DNA of 36,737 bases from Pseudomonadota bacterium. GTDB lineage: Bacteria > Pseudomonadota > Gammaproteobacteria > Eutrophobiales > Eutrophobiaceae. The notes under the pieces are model-generated. The model worked only from the letters and a program-made list of their open reading frames with translations, was not told the DNA's origin and did no database searches. This document shows positions 1 to 8,207 of the stretch, in pieces; within the stretch, counting starts at the first letter, position 1, and every line of letters begins with the position of its first letter. The stretch is from NCBI GenBank assembly GCA_022574295.1, contig JACZSJ010000010.1:1-36737 (forward strand), given 5' to 3'. The position numbers and the translations under genes are program-made.

Positions 1-1688
1 TAAGTCTGGGGGACCGTAGCAAAGTCTCACCACAGCAGTGGCGGACATTGACACAAACAGGGACGAGTCATCTATTGGCAATTTCTGGCTTACATATTGG
101 CCTGGTGTCCGGCCTGTTTTTCATATTGGGTCGGTGGTTGTGGGCGCTTTCAGGTTCATTACCGCTTTATCTGGCATCCCAGAGATTTGCTGCCTTGTCA
201 GGCTTATTTGGCGCGCTGATGTACGCAGCGTTAGCAGGCTTCGCGATTCCGACACAACGTGCATTGATCATGCTTTCTGTTTGGATGTTGTCACACTTTT
301 TTTATCGAAAAATCGCAATTACCGATATTATTGCTACTTCATTACTGGCGGTACTGATCATCGATCCATTTGCTGCAATGGATGTCAGTTTTTGGCTATC
401 ATTTGTGGCGATATCAATCATTGCCTACGGTATGACATGCCGTGTTAATGGAAACATATCATGGTGGCGTAGCGGCTGGTGGAAATGGGGCAGGGTGCAA
501 TATCTGATCGCTGTTGGTTTGTTTCCATTGCTGGTTTTATGGTTTCAGCAGGTTCCATTGGTGGGTATTTTCGCCAATATCGTCGCAGTCCCGTATATCA
601 GCCTGCTTGTCATCCCCCTGGTGTTACTTGGTATTATTTTGCTTGTGTTTGTGTTTCCGGCCGGTGAATTTGTATTACAGCTTGCAGGGCAGGCCTTAAG
701 TGTTTTATGGCCATTTCTCGATTATTGTTCGGGGCTGGAATTCAACCTCTGGCATAGTGCATCTCCATCGACACTGGCATTTTCCTCAGGGATGATAGGT
801 GTGCTCATTATCCTGTTACCTAAGGGGATTCCAGCACGCTGGATTGGTGTTATCTGGTTACTGCCACTGTTATTTCCCCAATCAGAAAAGCCGGAGTTTG
901 GTGATTTCTGGTTGACCCAACTGGATGTAGGGCAGGGATTGGCCTCTGTCATACAGACGCAAAATCATTCGCTCATCTATGATACGGGTGACAGATATAG
1001 TGAACAATTTAACGCAGGTAAGGCAGTGATTATTCCATTTCTCAAATACCAGCATATCCAACATCCAGATCTGCTGATTGTCAGTCATGGAGACAGAGAT
1101 CATATTGGTGGCACCAGTGATATTCTTGCGCAATACTTCGAGATTCATGTGCTCACCAGTGTCAGAGAAAAAATAACACATCCTTATCTGGACAATTGTG
1201 TCGAGGGTCAGAGTTGGCGCTGGGATGGGGTCGATTTTGAAATATTAAATCCTACTTTATCTGCAAGCATGCAGGGTAACATTCAGGGCAATAATGCCTC
1301 CTGTGTTCTTAAGGTAGGTAATGCTCAAGGTTCCGTGCTACTGACAGGAGATATTGAACGTACTGTTGAATCCAGGCTTGTCAGGTCATCCCGATCTAAG
1401 GAAAAACTATCTGCAACAGTGCTCATCGCCCCACATCATGGGAGTAAGACCTCATCCTCAACATTTTTTATTGATGCTGTATCACCGAAATACGTTGTAT
1501 TCCCGGTAGGATATCGGAATCGATTTGGATTCCCGAAACAGGATATAATATCCCGCTATGAATCACGCCAGGTTAAAATGCTTAATACGGCGCGCGATGG
1601 GGCATTAGCATTCAAATTTGAAGCTTCAGGCATTTCTTTTATTCGCCACAGGCAACAGAATTGGCGATTTTGGACTTCAGAATATTGA
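1..1688 (+). CDS. comEC: ComEC/Rec2 DNA-uptake channel protein, 5' end missing
   Basis: This is the C-terminal part of the inner-membrane channel that passes single-stranded DNA into the cytoplasm during natural transformation. The frame is open from the window edge (codons begin at base 3), so the N-terminal OB-type domain lies outside. The visible part starts in the competence domain with the family motif HLLAISGLHIG. Many hydrophobic segments follow to about base 870. After that comes a metallo-beta-lactamase-like domain with SHGDRDHIGG (bases about 1081-1110) and APHHGSKTSS (about 1429-1458). The first ATG in frame (48) is internal and not the start. exbB and exbD follow, as in Pseudomonas-type genomes. 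Whether the cell is competent cannot be told from this gene, because ComEC is kept in many species not known to transform. Confidence 0.93.
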   Translation, partial: SLGDRSKVSPQQWRTLTQTGTSHLLAISGLHIGLVSGLFFILGRWLWALSGSLPLYLASQRFAALSGLFGALMYAALAGFAIPTQRALIMLSVWMLSHFFYRKIAITDIIATSLLAVLIIDPFAAMDVSFWLSFVAISIIAYGMTCRVNGNISWWRSGWWKWGRVQYLIAVGLFPLLVLWFQQVPLVGIFANIVAVPYISLLVIPLVLLGIILLVFVFPAGEFVLQLAGQALSVLWPFLDYCSGLEFNLWHSASPSTLAFSSGMIGVLIILLPKGIPARWIGVIWLLPLLFPQSEKPEFGDFWLTQLDVGQGLASVIQTQNHSLIYDTGDRYSEQFNAGKAVIIPFLKYQHIQHPDLLIVSHGDRDHIGGTSDILAQYFEIHVLTSVREKITHPYLDNCVEGQSWRWDGVDFEILNPTLSASMQGNIQGNNASCVLKVGNAQGSVLLTGDIERTVESRLVRSSRSKEKLSATVLIAPHHGSKTSSSTFFIDAVSPKYVVFPVGYRNRFGFPKQDIISRYESRQVKMLNTARDGALAFKFEASGISFIRHRQQNWRFWTSEY

Positions 1689-1745
1689 ATACCATTATCA
1701 ATAGACTTTATTTATAAAAATATTTTTAAGGGGAGAACGCAAAAG

Positions 1746-2414
1746 GTGCTGGAACTATTCAAAGCAGGCGGGTTACTGATGTGGCCGATATTAATCTGTT
1801 CGGTTATCTCATTAGCGATCATTTTCGAGCGATTCTGGTCTCTGCAGGAAAAACGAATTACACCCAAGCATCTCGTCACCCAGGTTTGGCAATGGGCAAA
1901 AGTAGGCCATCTGAATAATCAACGTATCCGGGATCTACGCGTTGCTTCACCACTGGGCAGGATCCTGGCAGCTGGCCTGGTTAACCGTTCACACGAACGT
2001 GAGGTGATGAAAGAAAGCATTGAAGAGGTCGGACGCCATGTCGCACATACTCTGGAACGTTTCCTGAATACCTTGGGGACAATTGCATCAATTTCACCCT
2101 TGCTGGGTCTATTGGGGACGGTCATCGGCATGATCAAGGTCTTTGCTGTCATTACTACTCATGGTGTCGGTGATGCAAGTATCCTGGCAGAAGGTATTTC
2201 AGAGGCCCTGCTGACAACGGCAGCAGGGTTGTCTGTTGCTATCCCAACACTGATGTTTCATCGCTACTTCAGAGGTAAGGTGGACGCGTTGGTGATGACG
2301 ATGGAGCAAGAAGCATTAAAAATGGTCGAGGTCATGCAAGGATTACGAGAAAATGAATATGCTTCCCATGATAACCCCTCTCAAAAAGATTCGGACGCGG
2401 AAAGTAATCAATGA
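1746..2414 (+). CDS. exbB: ExbB/TolQ/MotA-family proton channel protein
   Basis: This inner-membrane protein would form the proton-channel ring that drives a partner across the periplasm. The 222-residue product has one N-terminal membrane segment (LLMWPILICSVISLAIIFE) and two more around residues 105-170. The TolQ/ExbB hallmark SPLLGLLGTVIGMI lies near residues 118-131. The start is GTG, supported by a purine-rich AGGGGAGA about 9 bases upstream. Its stop overlaps the exbD start (ATGA), so the two are translationally coupled. No tonB or outer-membrane receptor is nearby, and the same comEC-exbB-exbD-lpxK order occurs in Pseudomonas. It may therefore serve envelope maintenance rather than siderophore uptake; that role is inference. 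Confidence 0.9.
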   Translation: MLELFKAGGLLMWPILICSVISLAIIFERFWSLQEKRITPKHLVTQVWQWAKVGHLNNQRIRDLRVASPLGRILAAGLVNRSHEREVMKESIEEVGRHVAHTLERFLNTLGTIASISPLLGLLGTVIGMIKVFAVITTHGVGDASILAEGISEALLTTAAGLSVAIPTLMFHRYFRGKVDALVMTMEQEALKMVEVMQGLRENEYASHDNPSQKDSDAESNQ

Positions 2415-2833
2415 ATTTTCAGCCCAAGCCACGTGAACAACTCGAATTGGATATCACACCACTGATTGATGTAGTGTTCCTGTTGCTCATCTTTTTCATG
2501 GTCTCAACAACCTTCGAACATGATTCAGAATTGAATATCACTTTACCCAAGGCGAGTAAAGAGATCGCTCATGCGAAACCCGATGCAATTAACGTCGCCA
2601 TTGATAACCAATCGCGAATATTTATTAATGAAAAAGAGTTATTAAATTCGCAAATATCAACTATAAAAGAAGCACTTTACGATATCGCCTCGGATCTCGA
2701 GGATGCCCCAATTATCATCAGTGCTGACGAAGAAACACCTTATCAAGTGGTCATAAGAACCATGGATGCAGCTCGTCAGTTGGGTCTGCTCAAAATTACA
2801 TTCGCCACAAGAATTGATGAAGATGATTATTGA
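2411..2833 (+). CDS. exbD: ExbD/TolR-family biopolymer transport protein
   Basis: This is the partner of ExbB: a single-pass inner-membrane protein whose membrane aspartate takes part in proton flow and whose periplasmic domain contacts the cell wall or a TonB-like partner. The 140-residue product has a short cytoplasmic N-terminus, then LDITPLIDVVFLLLIFFMV, the typical ExbD/TolR transmembrane segment with the conserved Asp in PLIDVVF. A small periplasmic domain follows to the C-terminus. It overlaps exbB by four bases. About 25 bases separate it from lpxK, with which it probably shares a transcript. Confidence 0.9.
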   Translation: MNFQPKPREQLELDITPLIDVVFLLLIFFMVSTTFEHDSELNITLPKASKEIAHAKPDAINVAIDNQSRIFINEKELLNSQISTIKEALYDIASDLEDAPIIISADEETPYQVVIRTMDAARQLGLLKITFATRIDEDDY

Positions 2834-2858
2834 TGTACATTGTTGATGTCTATGGTTA

Positions 2859-3875
2859 GTGAGTATGATGCTGGTATCCCCTAAATTCATAGAAGACCTG
2901 TGGTATGGCAAACACCCGTTGTCAATCGCACTAACACCACTTGCATGGTGTTATCAGTTTATGATGACATTACGTCATCTTGTTTATCAAAGTGGCATAT
3001 TACCAATCCAGAGCCTGGATATCCCTGTGATCGTTGTAGGGAACATCGTCGTAGGAGGTACAGGAAAAACACCTCTGGTCATTTGGCTGGCAGAACATTT
3101 AAAAGAGAAAGGCCTTAAACCAGGGATAGTCAGCAGAGGTTATAAAAGCAGGGGCAAGCAATGGCCCCAGCAAGTGCGTAAAGACAGTAATCCGGAATTG
3201 GTTGGTGATGAACCCGTCTTGTTGGCCAGTAGGACAAATTGTCCTGTCGCCATCGCGCCAAACCGTTATATTGCAGCGGAAGCACTGATTGAGCATGAGC
3301 AGGTTGATATTATTATTTGTGATGATGGTTTACAGCATTATGCACTTGCACGGGATATTGAAATTGCCGTCATTGATGGTATTCGTCGGTTTGGTAATGG
3401 GCGTTGTTTACCAGCTGGTCCGTTAAGAGAGTCAGTAAGCCGTCTTAAAAGTGTTGATATGATCGTATGTAATAGTGGTGCAGTTCGTGGTGAATTCGAG
3501 ATGGAATATATTCCTCAGCAACTATGTTCAGTTGTAGATGAGAATAAACAATGTGATATCGAGAAATTGCGTAATAGATCAGTTCACGCAATTGCAGGTA
3601 TTGGAAACCCGACAAAATTCTTTTCCTATTTGCGCGGCAGGGGGATACACACTATAGAGCACAAATTTCCTGACCATTATCAATTTAAAGCAGAAGATAT
3701 TTGTTTTGATGACGGCTTTCCTGTCGTCATGACGGAAAAAGATGCTGTAAAATGTACCGAATTTGCATCCGAGGAACATTGGTTCTTGCCAATAGACGTG
3801 ACGATGTCGAACGCTTTCGAACATCGCCTGACAATATTATTAAAGGACATTACTAATGGACAAAAAGCTGCTTGA
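2859..3875 (+). CDS. lpxK: Tetraacyldisaccharide 4'-kinase LpxK
   Basis: LpxK phosphorylates the 4' position of the tetraacyldisaccharide 1-phosphate precursor to make lipid IVA, on the cytoplasmic face of the inner membrane. The product of up to 338 residues begins with a hydrophobic, membrane-associated N-terminus. Its P-loop is VGGTGKTPL near residues 62-70. The motifs [18 protein letters not shown] and CDDGLQHY (catalytic Asp region) follow, all diagnostic for LpxK. The start is uncertain: GTG at 2859 or ATG at 2865 or 2868, with no strong ribosome site for any. Its 3' end overlaps the next gene by 20 bases. No msbA lies between exbD and lpxK, as in Pseudomonas and unlike E. coli. Confidence 0.94.
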   Translation: MSMMLVSPKFIEDLWYGKHPLSIALTPLAWCYQFMMTLRHLVYQSGILPIQSLDIPVIVVGNIVVGGTGKTPLVIWLAEHLKEKGLKPGIVSRGYKSRGKQWPQQVRKDSNPELVGDEPVLLASRTNCPVAIAPNRYIAAEALIEHEQVDIIICDDGLQHYALARDIEIAVIDGIRRFGNGRCLPAGPLRESVSRLKSVDMIVCNSGAVRGEFEMEYIPQQLCSVVDENKQCDIEKLRNRSVHAIAGIGNPTKFFSYLRGRGIHTIEHKFPDHYQFKAEDICFDDGFPVVMTEKDAVKCTEFASEEHWFLPIDVTMSNAFEHRLTILLKDITNGQKAA

Positions 3876-4047
3876 AATTCTAGTTTGCCCTGTCACCAAG
3901 GGGCCTTTAATTTATGATAAAAAGAACCAGGAATTGATCTCAAAATCTGCGCGTCTTGCATATGCTATCAAGGACGGAATTCCTGTGATGTTAGAAGAAG
4001 AGGCCAGAACACTTACAGACGAGGAAGTCGAAAATCTTAAAGATTGA
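3856..4047 (+). CDS. Trm112-like / YcaR-type small protein
   Basis: This 63-residue protein of the Trm112 family (UPF0434, E. coli YcaR) is almost always found between lpxK and kdsB. It begins [18 protein letters not shown]. Only one cysteine of the usual zinc-ribbon pair is present (CPVT), so it may not bind zinc by the classical pair. The segment [17 protein letters not shown] is the family signature. Trm112 proteins in eukaryotes and archaea activate methyltransferases; the bacterial role is poorly defined. It begins inside lpxK, and its TGA stop overlaps the probable ATT start of kdsB, suggesting translational coupling of all three genes. Confidence 0.88.
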   Translation: MDKKLLEILVCPVTKGPLIYDKKNQELISKSARLAYAIKDGIPVMLEEEARTLTDEEVENLKD

Positions 4048-4813
4048 TTTTAAATTTCAGATAATCATACCGGCACGTTACGCATCAACCCGATTACCCG
4101 GTAAGCCATTACTGGAGATTAATAGCAAGTCACTCATCCAGCATGTTTATGAGTCAGCCTGTCAGTGCGGCGCTGAAAACATCTACATTGCCACAGATGA
4201 TTCACGTATTAAAGATAAGGCAGAGTCTTTTGGTGCTGAAGTCATTATGACAGCAACTGACCACATATCGGGCACAGACAGACTTGCAGAAGTGGTTTCA
4301 ATACTAGGATTAAAAGATGAAGAAGTTATCGTAAACCTGCAAGGTGATGAAATTGGTGTGCCAGCAGAATTAGTACATCAGGTCGCAAAAAATTGTCACG
4401 ATCATCCAGATCACAGTATTGCCACAATCTACGAACGGATTGATAATGAAAAAGATATCAACGATCCAAATGTTGTTAAGGTAGTATTTGATAAAAATAA
4501 TACAGCGCTATACTTCAGCAGGTCGACCATTCCACACAGAAAGAAAAGCCAGGCGGAAGGACATGGGCAGCAGCAAAGTTATTTTAAACATATTGGTCTT
4601 TATGCTTACCGGGTTGCTTATCTAAAGAAATTTAGTGCAACACCCGCCTGTGAACTTGAACGCTGTGAATCTCTGGAACAACTCAGAGCCTTATATACTG
4701 GTGAAAAAATATATCTTGAAGAGGCCTGCACATCGGCTGGTATCGGTATTGATACAGAAGAAGATATTTCCATGGCCCGTCAACAGATGGCGCATGAAAA
4801 TACTAGTCTATAA
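4043..4813 (+). CDS. kdsB: 3-deoxy-manno-octulosonate cytidylyltransferase (CMP-KDO synthetase), probable ATT start
   Basis: KdsB activates KDO with CTP for lipopolysaccharide inner-core synthesis. The essential N-terminal nucleotide-binding motif [17 protein letters not shown] is encoded from base 4061. No ATG, GTG or TTG occurs in this frame between the upstream stop (3992-3994) and that motif. The first ATG (4247) would delete about 68 residues, including the CTP-binding loop. The best start is ATT at 4043, which overlaps the TGA of the preceding gene (ATTGA). This gives about 256 residues, close to the usual length of about 250. Downstream motifs SGTDRLAEV and VNLQGDE fit the family. No good ribosome-binding site is seen. 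A sequencing error in an ATGA overlap is the main alternative. Confidence 0.87.
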   Translation: MDFKFQIIIPARYASTRLPGKPLLEINSKSLIQHVYESACQCGAENIYIATDDSRIKDKAESFGAEVIMTATDHISGTDRLAEVVSILGLKDEEVIVNLQGDEIGVPAELVHQVAKNCHDHPDHSIATIYERIDNEKDINDPNVVKVVFDKNNTALYFSRSTIPHRKKSQAEGHGQQQSYFKHIGLYAYRVAYLKKFSATPACELERCESLEQLRALYTGEKIYLEEACTSAGIGIDTEEDISMARQQMAHENTSL

Positions 4814-4824
4814 AACTCTGGCAC

Positions 4825-5307
4825 ATGAAAATCTTGTTTGTATGTATGGGTAATATATGTCGCTCACCAACGGCGCATGGTCTGTTTTTATCATTGATCA
4901 AACAGCAAAAAATAGCTGGACACTTTGAAATTGATTCTGCCGGAACACATTCATGGAATATCGGATGGCCGCCAGATATGTCTGCACAAATGGCAGCAAA
5001 AAAACATGGGATAGATATTAGTGAATTGCGCGCGCGCCGAATTAACAGGGAAGATTACGATTATTACGATGTCATTGTGGCAATGGATAATAGTAATCTG
5101 GGAAACATGCTGGCAGTTTGTGAGAGAAAAAACAGGTGCAAGCTCAAGTTATTGCTTGATTATGCAGAAAAAACTGAACTCACTGAAGTGCCAGATCCCT
5201 ATGGCGTAGGAATGAGCGGGTTCGAAACGGTCTATGGGTTAATCGAGCAGGGATGTATAGGATTATTAGATACTTTAAAAAAGGGGATGACTGCAGAAGC
5301 CTCCTAG
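4825..5307 (+). CDS. ptpA: Low-molecular-weight protein-tyrosine phosphatase
   Basis: This is a cytoplasmic phosphatase of the LMW-PTP family. The 160-residue product has the P-loop C-x5-R-S at residues 7-14 (CMGNICRS), giving nucleophile Cys7 and Arg13. The general-acid motif DPY occurs near residue 125. The length matches the family. It follows kdsB by 11 bases, as in P. aeruginosa (kdsB-ptpA). Its TAG stop overlaps the stop of the convergent infA gene, leaving no room for an intergenic terminator. The substrate cannot be told from the sequence; relatives act on tyrosine kinases of polysaccharide export or on stress proteins. murB, which follows ptpA in Pseudomonas, is absent here. Confidence 0.9.
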   Translation: MKILFVCMGNICRSPTAHGLFLSLIKQQKIAGHFEIDSAGTHSWNIGWPPDMSAQMAAKKHGIDISELRARRINREDYDYYDVIVAMDNSNLGNMLAVCERKNRCKLKLLLDYAEKTELTEVPDPYGVGMSGFETVYGLIEQGCIGLLDTLKKGMTAEAS

Positions 5308-5522
5308 CGCTCTCTGTAGGTAATACGTCCTTTGCTTAAATCGTATGGTGTCATTTCTACGGTCACTTTATCACCTGTCAAAATACGAATGTAGTGCTTG
5401 CGCATTTTTCCGGATATATGGGCAATGATCACATGACCATTTTCCAGTTCAACTCGAAACATGGTGTTCGGAAGGGTTTCGGTGATCGTACCTTCCATCT
5501 CAATTACATCTTCCTTTGCCAT
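5304..5522 (-). CDS. infA: Translation initiation factor IF-1
   Basis: IF-1 is the small OB-fold protein that occupies the A site of the 30S subunit during initiation. The 72-residue product [19 protein letters not shown]... is canonical over its full length and ends with GRITYRER. An AAGGAGA stretch lies about 12 bases before the ATG, slightly far. It is the last gene of the group aat-ate-infA on this strand, but a 264-bp inverted-repeat element fills the gap to ate, so infA may depend on its own promoter. A TATAAA-like box sits just outside the element at about bases 5550-5555 on this strand, with no clear -35 box. Confidence 0.97.
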   Translation of the reverse strand: MAKEDVIEMEGTITETLPNTMFRVELENGHVIIAHISGKMRKHYIRILTGDKVTVEMTPYDLSKGRITYRER

Positions 5523-5553
5523 CTATTTATCTTTCTCCTTAATTAGCGGGTTT

Positions 5554-5817
5554 ATACCCAAACTACCTGGAAATGCAGGTTTCAGCAAGACGAGAAGCAA
5601 CCAGATTCAAGGCATAGAGCCGAAGGACTAGTCATTCTAGTCCAAGGTTTTATAACGAAGAAGATGGTTGCTTCCCGTCTTGCCCTGCGGGAGCTTAGCT
5701 AAAAAGCCAGAGCCATGTTGCAACTCTTATGAAGGACTAGTCATTCACTGCAAGTCGCGCCTCGCTCTGACTTTCTAGCTGAACTCTGAATCCTGCATTT
5801 CCAGGTAGTTTGGGTAT
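5554..5817. mobile_element. MITE-like element, type 1 (264 bp, 26-bp perfect terminal inverted repeats)
   Basis: The ends 5554-5579 and 5792-5817 are perfect 26-bp inverted repeats (outer end ATACCCAAACTACCTGG). Inside lie two further imperfect hairpins. Arms 5585-5603 and 5665-5683 match 18 of 19 and enclose a central stem GGACTAG/CTAGTCC. Arms near 5691-5713 and 5764-5786 match about 19 of 23. There is no open reading frame of note. Fragments of the same ends occur at 14292-14312 and 30450-30475. I see no clear target-site duplication. It fills the ate-infA gap (5523-5859, 337 bases), which otherwise holds only the infA ribosome site and flanks. Confidence 0.85.
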
Positions 5818-5859
5818 CAAAGTGGCGCATTGTGCCCTAAATTAGATGTTCTGGCAAAA

Positions 5860-6600
5860 TCAGTCCTCGCTTTGAGGAGGTGTCCCATGCCACGCATCAT
5901 CATAGAAATATTCAAGTGGTTGATATTCATCTTTGTAGCGCATTTTTCTACAATCTGCTATCCAATAGCCAAGATAAAGCCACTGTAAACCCTGATTTCG
6001 TGCTTTTTCAATTTCAACTAAAACTGCATAGCGACCTAAGCTACGATGGGTGATATCCGGGTCGTAAAACGTATAGACCGCGGACAAACCATCAAGCAGC
6101 TTATCGACAACAGCAACAGCTAATAATTTATCTGCTTCCCTGAATTCATAAAAAACTGTTGTCAACCAATCGGTCATAAGAAAATCAATATAATTTTCAG
6201 CTTCAGGGTTATCCATACCGCCATCAGGATGCCTTGCTGCAAGATAACGTTTGTAGAGTTTATAATGTTCATGATTAAATCCAGCGGAAAATTTAATGAT
6301 CTTGAGATCCTTGTTTAGTCTCCAGTTACGCTTCTGATTCCTGTTCATGATAAATTTGTTGACGGGCAAGCGAATGGCAATACAAGCATTACAATGCTGA
6401 CAACGAGGCTTGTAGATATGCCTGCCACTTCGTCGGAAACCGACTCTCGCCAGGGTAGTGTAAATATTTTCATTCATCGGAAACCCAGGATCTGCAAATA
6501 GCGTCCTCGCATCTTTCCCAGGCAAATAACTACACACATGCTCCGGTGTCATGTAGAAATTTAGCTTCTGTTCCTTGATATACTGTTTTGGATTACTCAT
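5860..6600 (-). CDS. ate: Aspartate/glutamate leucyl-transferase (Bpt/Ate family)
   Basis: This N-end-rule enzyme transfers leucine from Leu-tRNA to proteins beginning with Asp or Glu, marking them for ClpS/ClpAP. The 246-residue product shows the family motifs: YMTPEHVCSYLPG near the start, FRRSGRHIYKPRCQHCNAC (Cys-rich ATE N-terminal domain), and the C-terminal WLYLGYWI.DCRKMRYK typical of arginyl/leucyl transferases. It lies directly downstream of aat, the other N-degron transferase, in the usual aat-ate-infA order. The 208-base gap to aat contains an inverted pair of REP-like units. Confidence 0.92.
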   Translation of the reverse strand: MSNPKQYIKEQKLNFYMTPEHVCSYLPGKDARTLFADPGFPMNENIYTTLARVGFRRSGRHIYKPRCQHCNACIAIRLPVNKFIMNRNQKRNWRLNKDLKIIKFSAGFNHEHYKLYKRYLAARHPDGGMDNPEAENYIDFLMTDWLTTVFYEFREADKLLAVAVVDKLLDGLSAVYTFYDPDITHRSLGRYAVLVEIEKARNQGLQWLYLGYWIADCRKMRYKDEYQPLEYFYDDAWHGTPPQSED

Positions 6601-6649
6601 GAATCAACCATAATGTATTTTTCCAACAAGCTTATGTGACAGCGTAACT

Positions 6650-6719
6650 GTCATCCCCGCGAAGGCGGGGATCCAGTCATTCAATTACCCTTCTGGATTC
6701 TCTCCTTCGCGGAAATAAC
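6650..6719. repeat. Inverted pair of REP-like palindromic units
   Basis: Unit one (6650-6676) contains CCCCGCGAAGGCGGGG and ends GATCCAG. Unit two (6693-6719) is its degenerate reverse complement, beginning CTGGATTC and containing CCTTCGCGG. A 16-base spacer separates them. The pattern GTCATYCCCGCGAAGGCGGGRATCCAG is a widespread extragenic palindrome in proteobacteria. It lies in the aat-ate gap and would fold in the shared transcript. Confidence 0.85.
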
Positions 6720-6808
6720 GTAAGAAGAGGGGACGAATATACCCATTGAGCTATGCAATTATGCCAGATACTTACGCCATAAATAATCAAACTATTTGCC
6801 TTGTGATA

Positions 6809-7543
6809 TCAGATTTCAAAGTCAATATTTTCGGGCCACAAAAGAGCATTTCCTGGGGCCTTATGTTTTAAGCTACAATATTGATTCAGTATTCTGGAAA
6901 ATTCATCTCGTGGAATTAACCTTGCGCCAAGACTTGCCAGATGTTCACTATAGACCTGACAGTCTATCAGTTCGACTCCCCGTTCCTTAAGAAGTTGAAC
7001 CAGGTGGGCAAAACATATTTTTGATGTGTCTGTTCTATGACTAAACATGGATTCACCAAAAAATATTTTGCCGATAGAGATACCATAAAGTCCTCCCACC
7101 AATGTCCCCCGGTACCAACATTCGACTGAGTGCGCATGCCCTGATTCATGAAGTAATTGATAATTTATTATGATCGCAGACGTAATCCATGTGTCGGAGC
7201 TACCCAGCCTGGGTTCGGCACAGGATTTCACCACATCCAAAAATGCCTGATCAAAGGTCACCCGATAACCGGTTTTGCGTAATGATTTTCTAAGACTTTT
7301 GGATATTTTTAAATCATCGGGAAATAAGACACATCGGGGATCGGGAGACCACCACATAATGGGTTGGCCCTCACTGTACCAGGGAAAGATGCCTTTTTTG
7401 TATGCGTCTAATAAGCGGTCCGGATTTAATTCACCACCAATGGCCAGCAAGCCATCTGGTTCGGTCAGTGCATGGCTGACATCAGGAAATTCATTGGAAA
7501 TAATGTTATCGGCAATCCAGTAGAGCTTGTTATTTGTAATCAT
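6809..7543 (-). CDS. aat: Leucyl/phenylalanyl-tRNA-protein transferase
   Basis: Aat adds Leu or Phe to proteins with N-terminal Arg or Lys, creating N-degrons read by ClpS. The 244-residue product contains the diagnostic WWSPDPRCVLFPDDL, the central GLYGISIGKIFFGESMFSH, and CQVYSEHLASLGARLIPRDEF near the C-terminus, all standard for the GNAT-like fold of this family. It is followed by ate and infA on the same strand. The gene upstream on this strand encodes a small secreted protein and ends about 22 bases away. Confidence 0.95.
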   Translation of the reverse strand: MITNNKLYWIADNIISNEFPDVSHALTEPDGLLAIGGELNPDRLLDAYKKGIFPWYSEGQPIMWWSPDPRCVLFPDDLKISKSLRKSLRKTGYRVTFDQAFLDVVKSCAEPRLGSSDTWITSAIIINYQLLHESGHAHSVECWYRGTLVGGLYGISIGKIFFGESMFSHRTDTSKICFAHLVQLLKERGVELIDCQVYSEHLASLGARLIPRDEFSRILNQYCSLKHKAPGNALLWPENIDFEI

Positions 7544-7565
7544 TTCCCAAAATTATTACCCGTCA

Positions 7566-8093
7566 TCATTGTCCTGGTTTTGTAGTGACAACAAGGTTCT
7601 TGCCGAGCGCGGTATTCAAAATGTCTTTTGAGCCGGATAAAGAGAAGGATGTCTCGCCATAGGTTCCGTTCTTCAAAAGAAAGCGATAATAAATTACATT
7701 TCCATTCATCAGGTTATGCAAGGGTAGTGACAATACCCTGTCATCAGTAATGTAGCCTATCACGTATTCAGCCCAACGTGGCTGTAAAATGCAGGTGGCA
7801 TCATTAATTGATCGATTGCTTAATACGCGCTCGTCAACCTGAGAAGTCGGGCATTGTTTGACTGCAATAAGATCATAGCTGTTTCGTATGCTGAACCTTG
7901 AACGTACGACATCGTTGGCATCTCGATATATCTCCAGCTTGTATCCTTCCTCATTTTCAATGGTAGCAACGCGTGTCTGTACCCCAGAATCCGTGTCTGT
8001 ATGCGACATGACATTCCACTGGCTCTGTGCCAGTAACTGGATCGGCACGGACACACTCAGCAAAAACAGGAAAAGAGTTAATTTTCGTTTCAT
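7566..8093 (-). CDS. Exported protein of unknown function
   Basis: I do not recognise a family. Starting at 8093, the product is about 175 residues with a clear Sec signal peptide (MKRKLTLFLFLLSVSVPIQLLAQ), cleaved near residue 22. The ORF extends upstream to 8135, but the extra residues would sit before the signal peptide, so I chose 8093. The mature part is rich in beta-type sequence and has two cysteines (in KQCPTSQ and ATCILQP) that could form a disulphide in the periplasm. It lies upstream of aat and is divergent from the exported deacetylase-like gene, with an AT-rich 114-base gap that must carry both promoters. A periplasmic role is inferred only from the signal. Confidence 0.72.
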   Translation of the reverse strand: MKRKLTLFLFLLSVSVPIQLLAQSQWNVMSHTDTDSGVQTRVATIENEEGYKLEIYRDANDVVRSRFSIRNSYDLIAVKQCPTSQVDERVLSNRSINDATCILQPRWAEYVIGYITDDRVLSLPLHNLMNGNVIYYRFLLKNGTYGETSFSLSGSKDILNTALGKNLVVTTKPGQ

Positions 8094-8207
8094 CTTATCT
8101 ATAATATTAGCAAGAATAATACTTATTACAAACATTAAATATACGACATATATAATTGATTTATATGATATTAATCAAATTTTAATAGCGAACCTCAGTC
8201 AGAAGAT

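Noticed and set aside
1-12. TAAGTCTGGG at the window start resembles the inner part of the type 2 element end
   Set aside because: It is coding sequence of comEC (SLGDRS), with no adjoining inverted repeat, so the match is taken as chance.
4247-4813. kdsB annotated from the first ATG as a 188-residue protein
   Set aside because: It would lack the N-terminal CTP-binding motif that is present in frame upstream and is needed for activity.
5523-5859. Possible small RNA gene or CRISPR-like array in the ate-infA gap
   Set aside because: The repeats are inverted and nested, not regularly spaced direct repeats; a MITE explains the whole structure.
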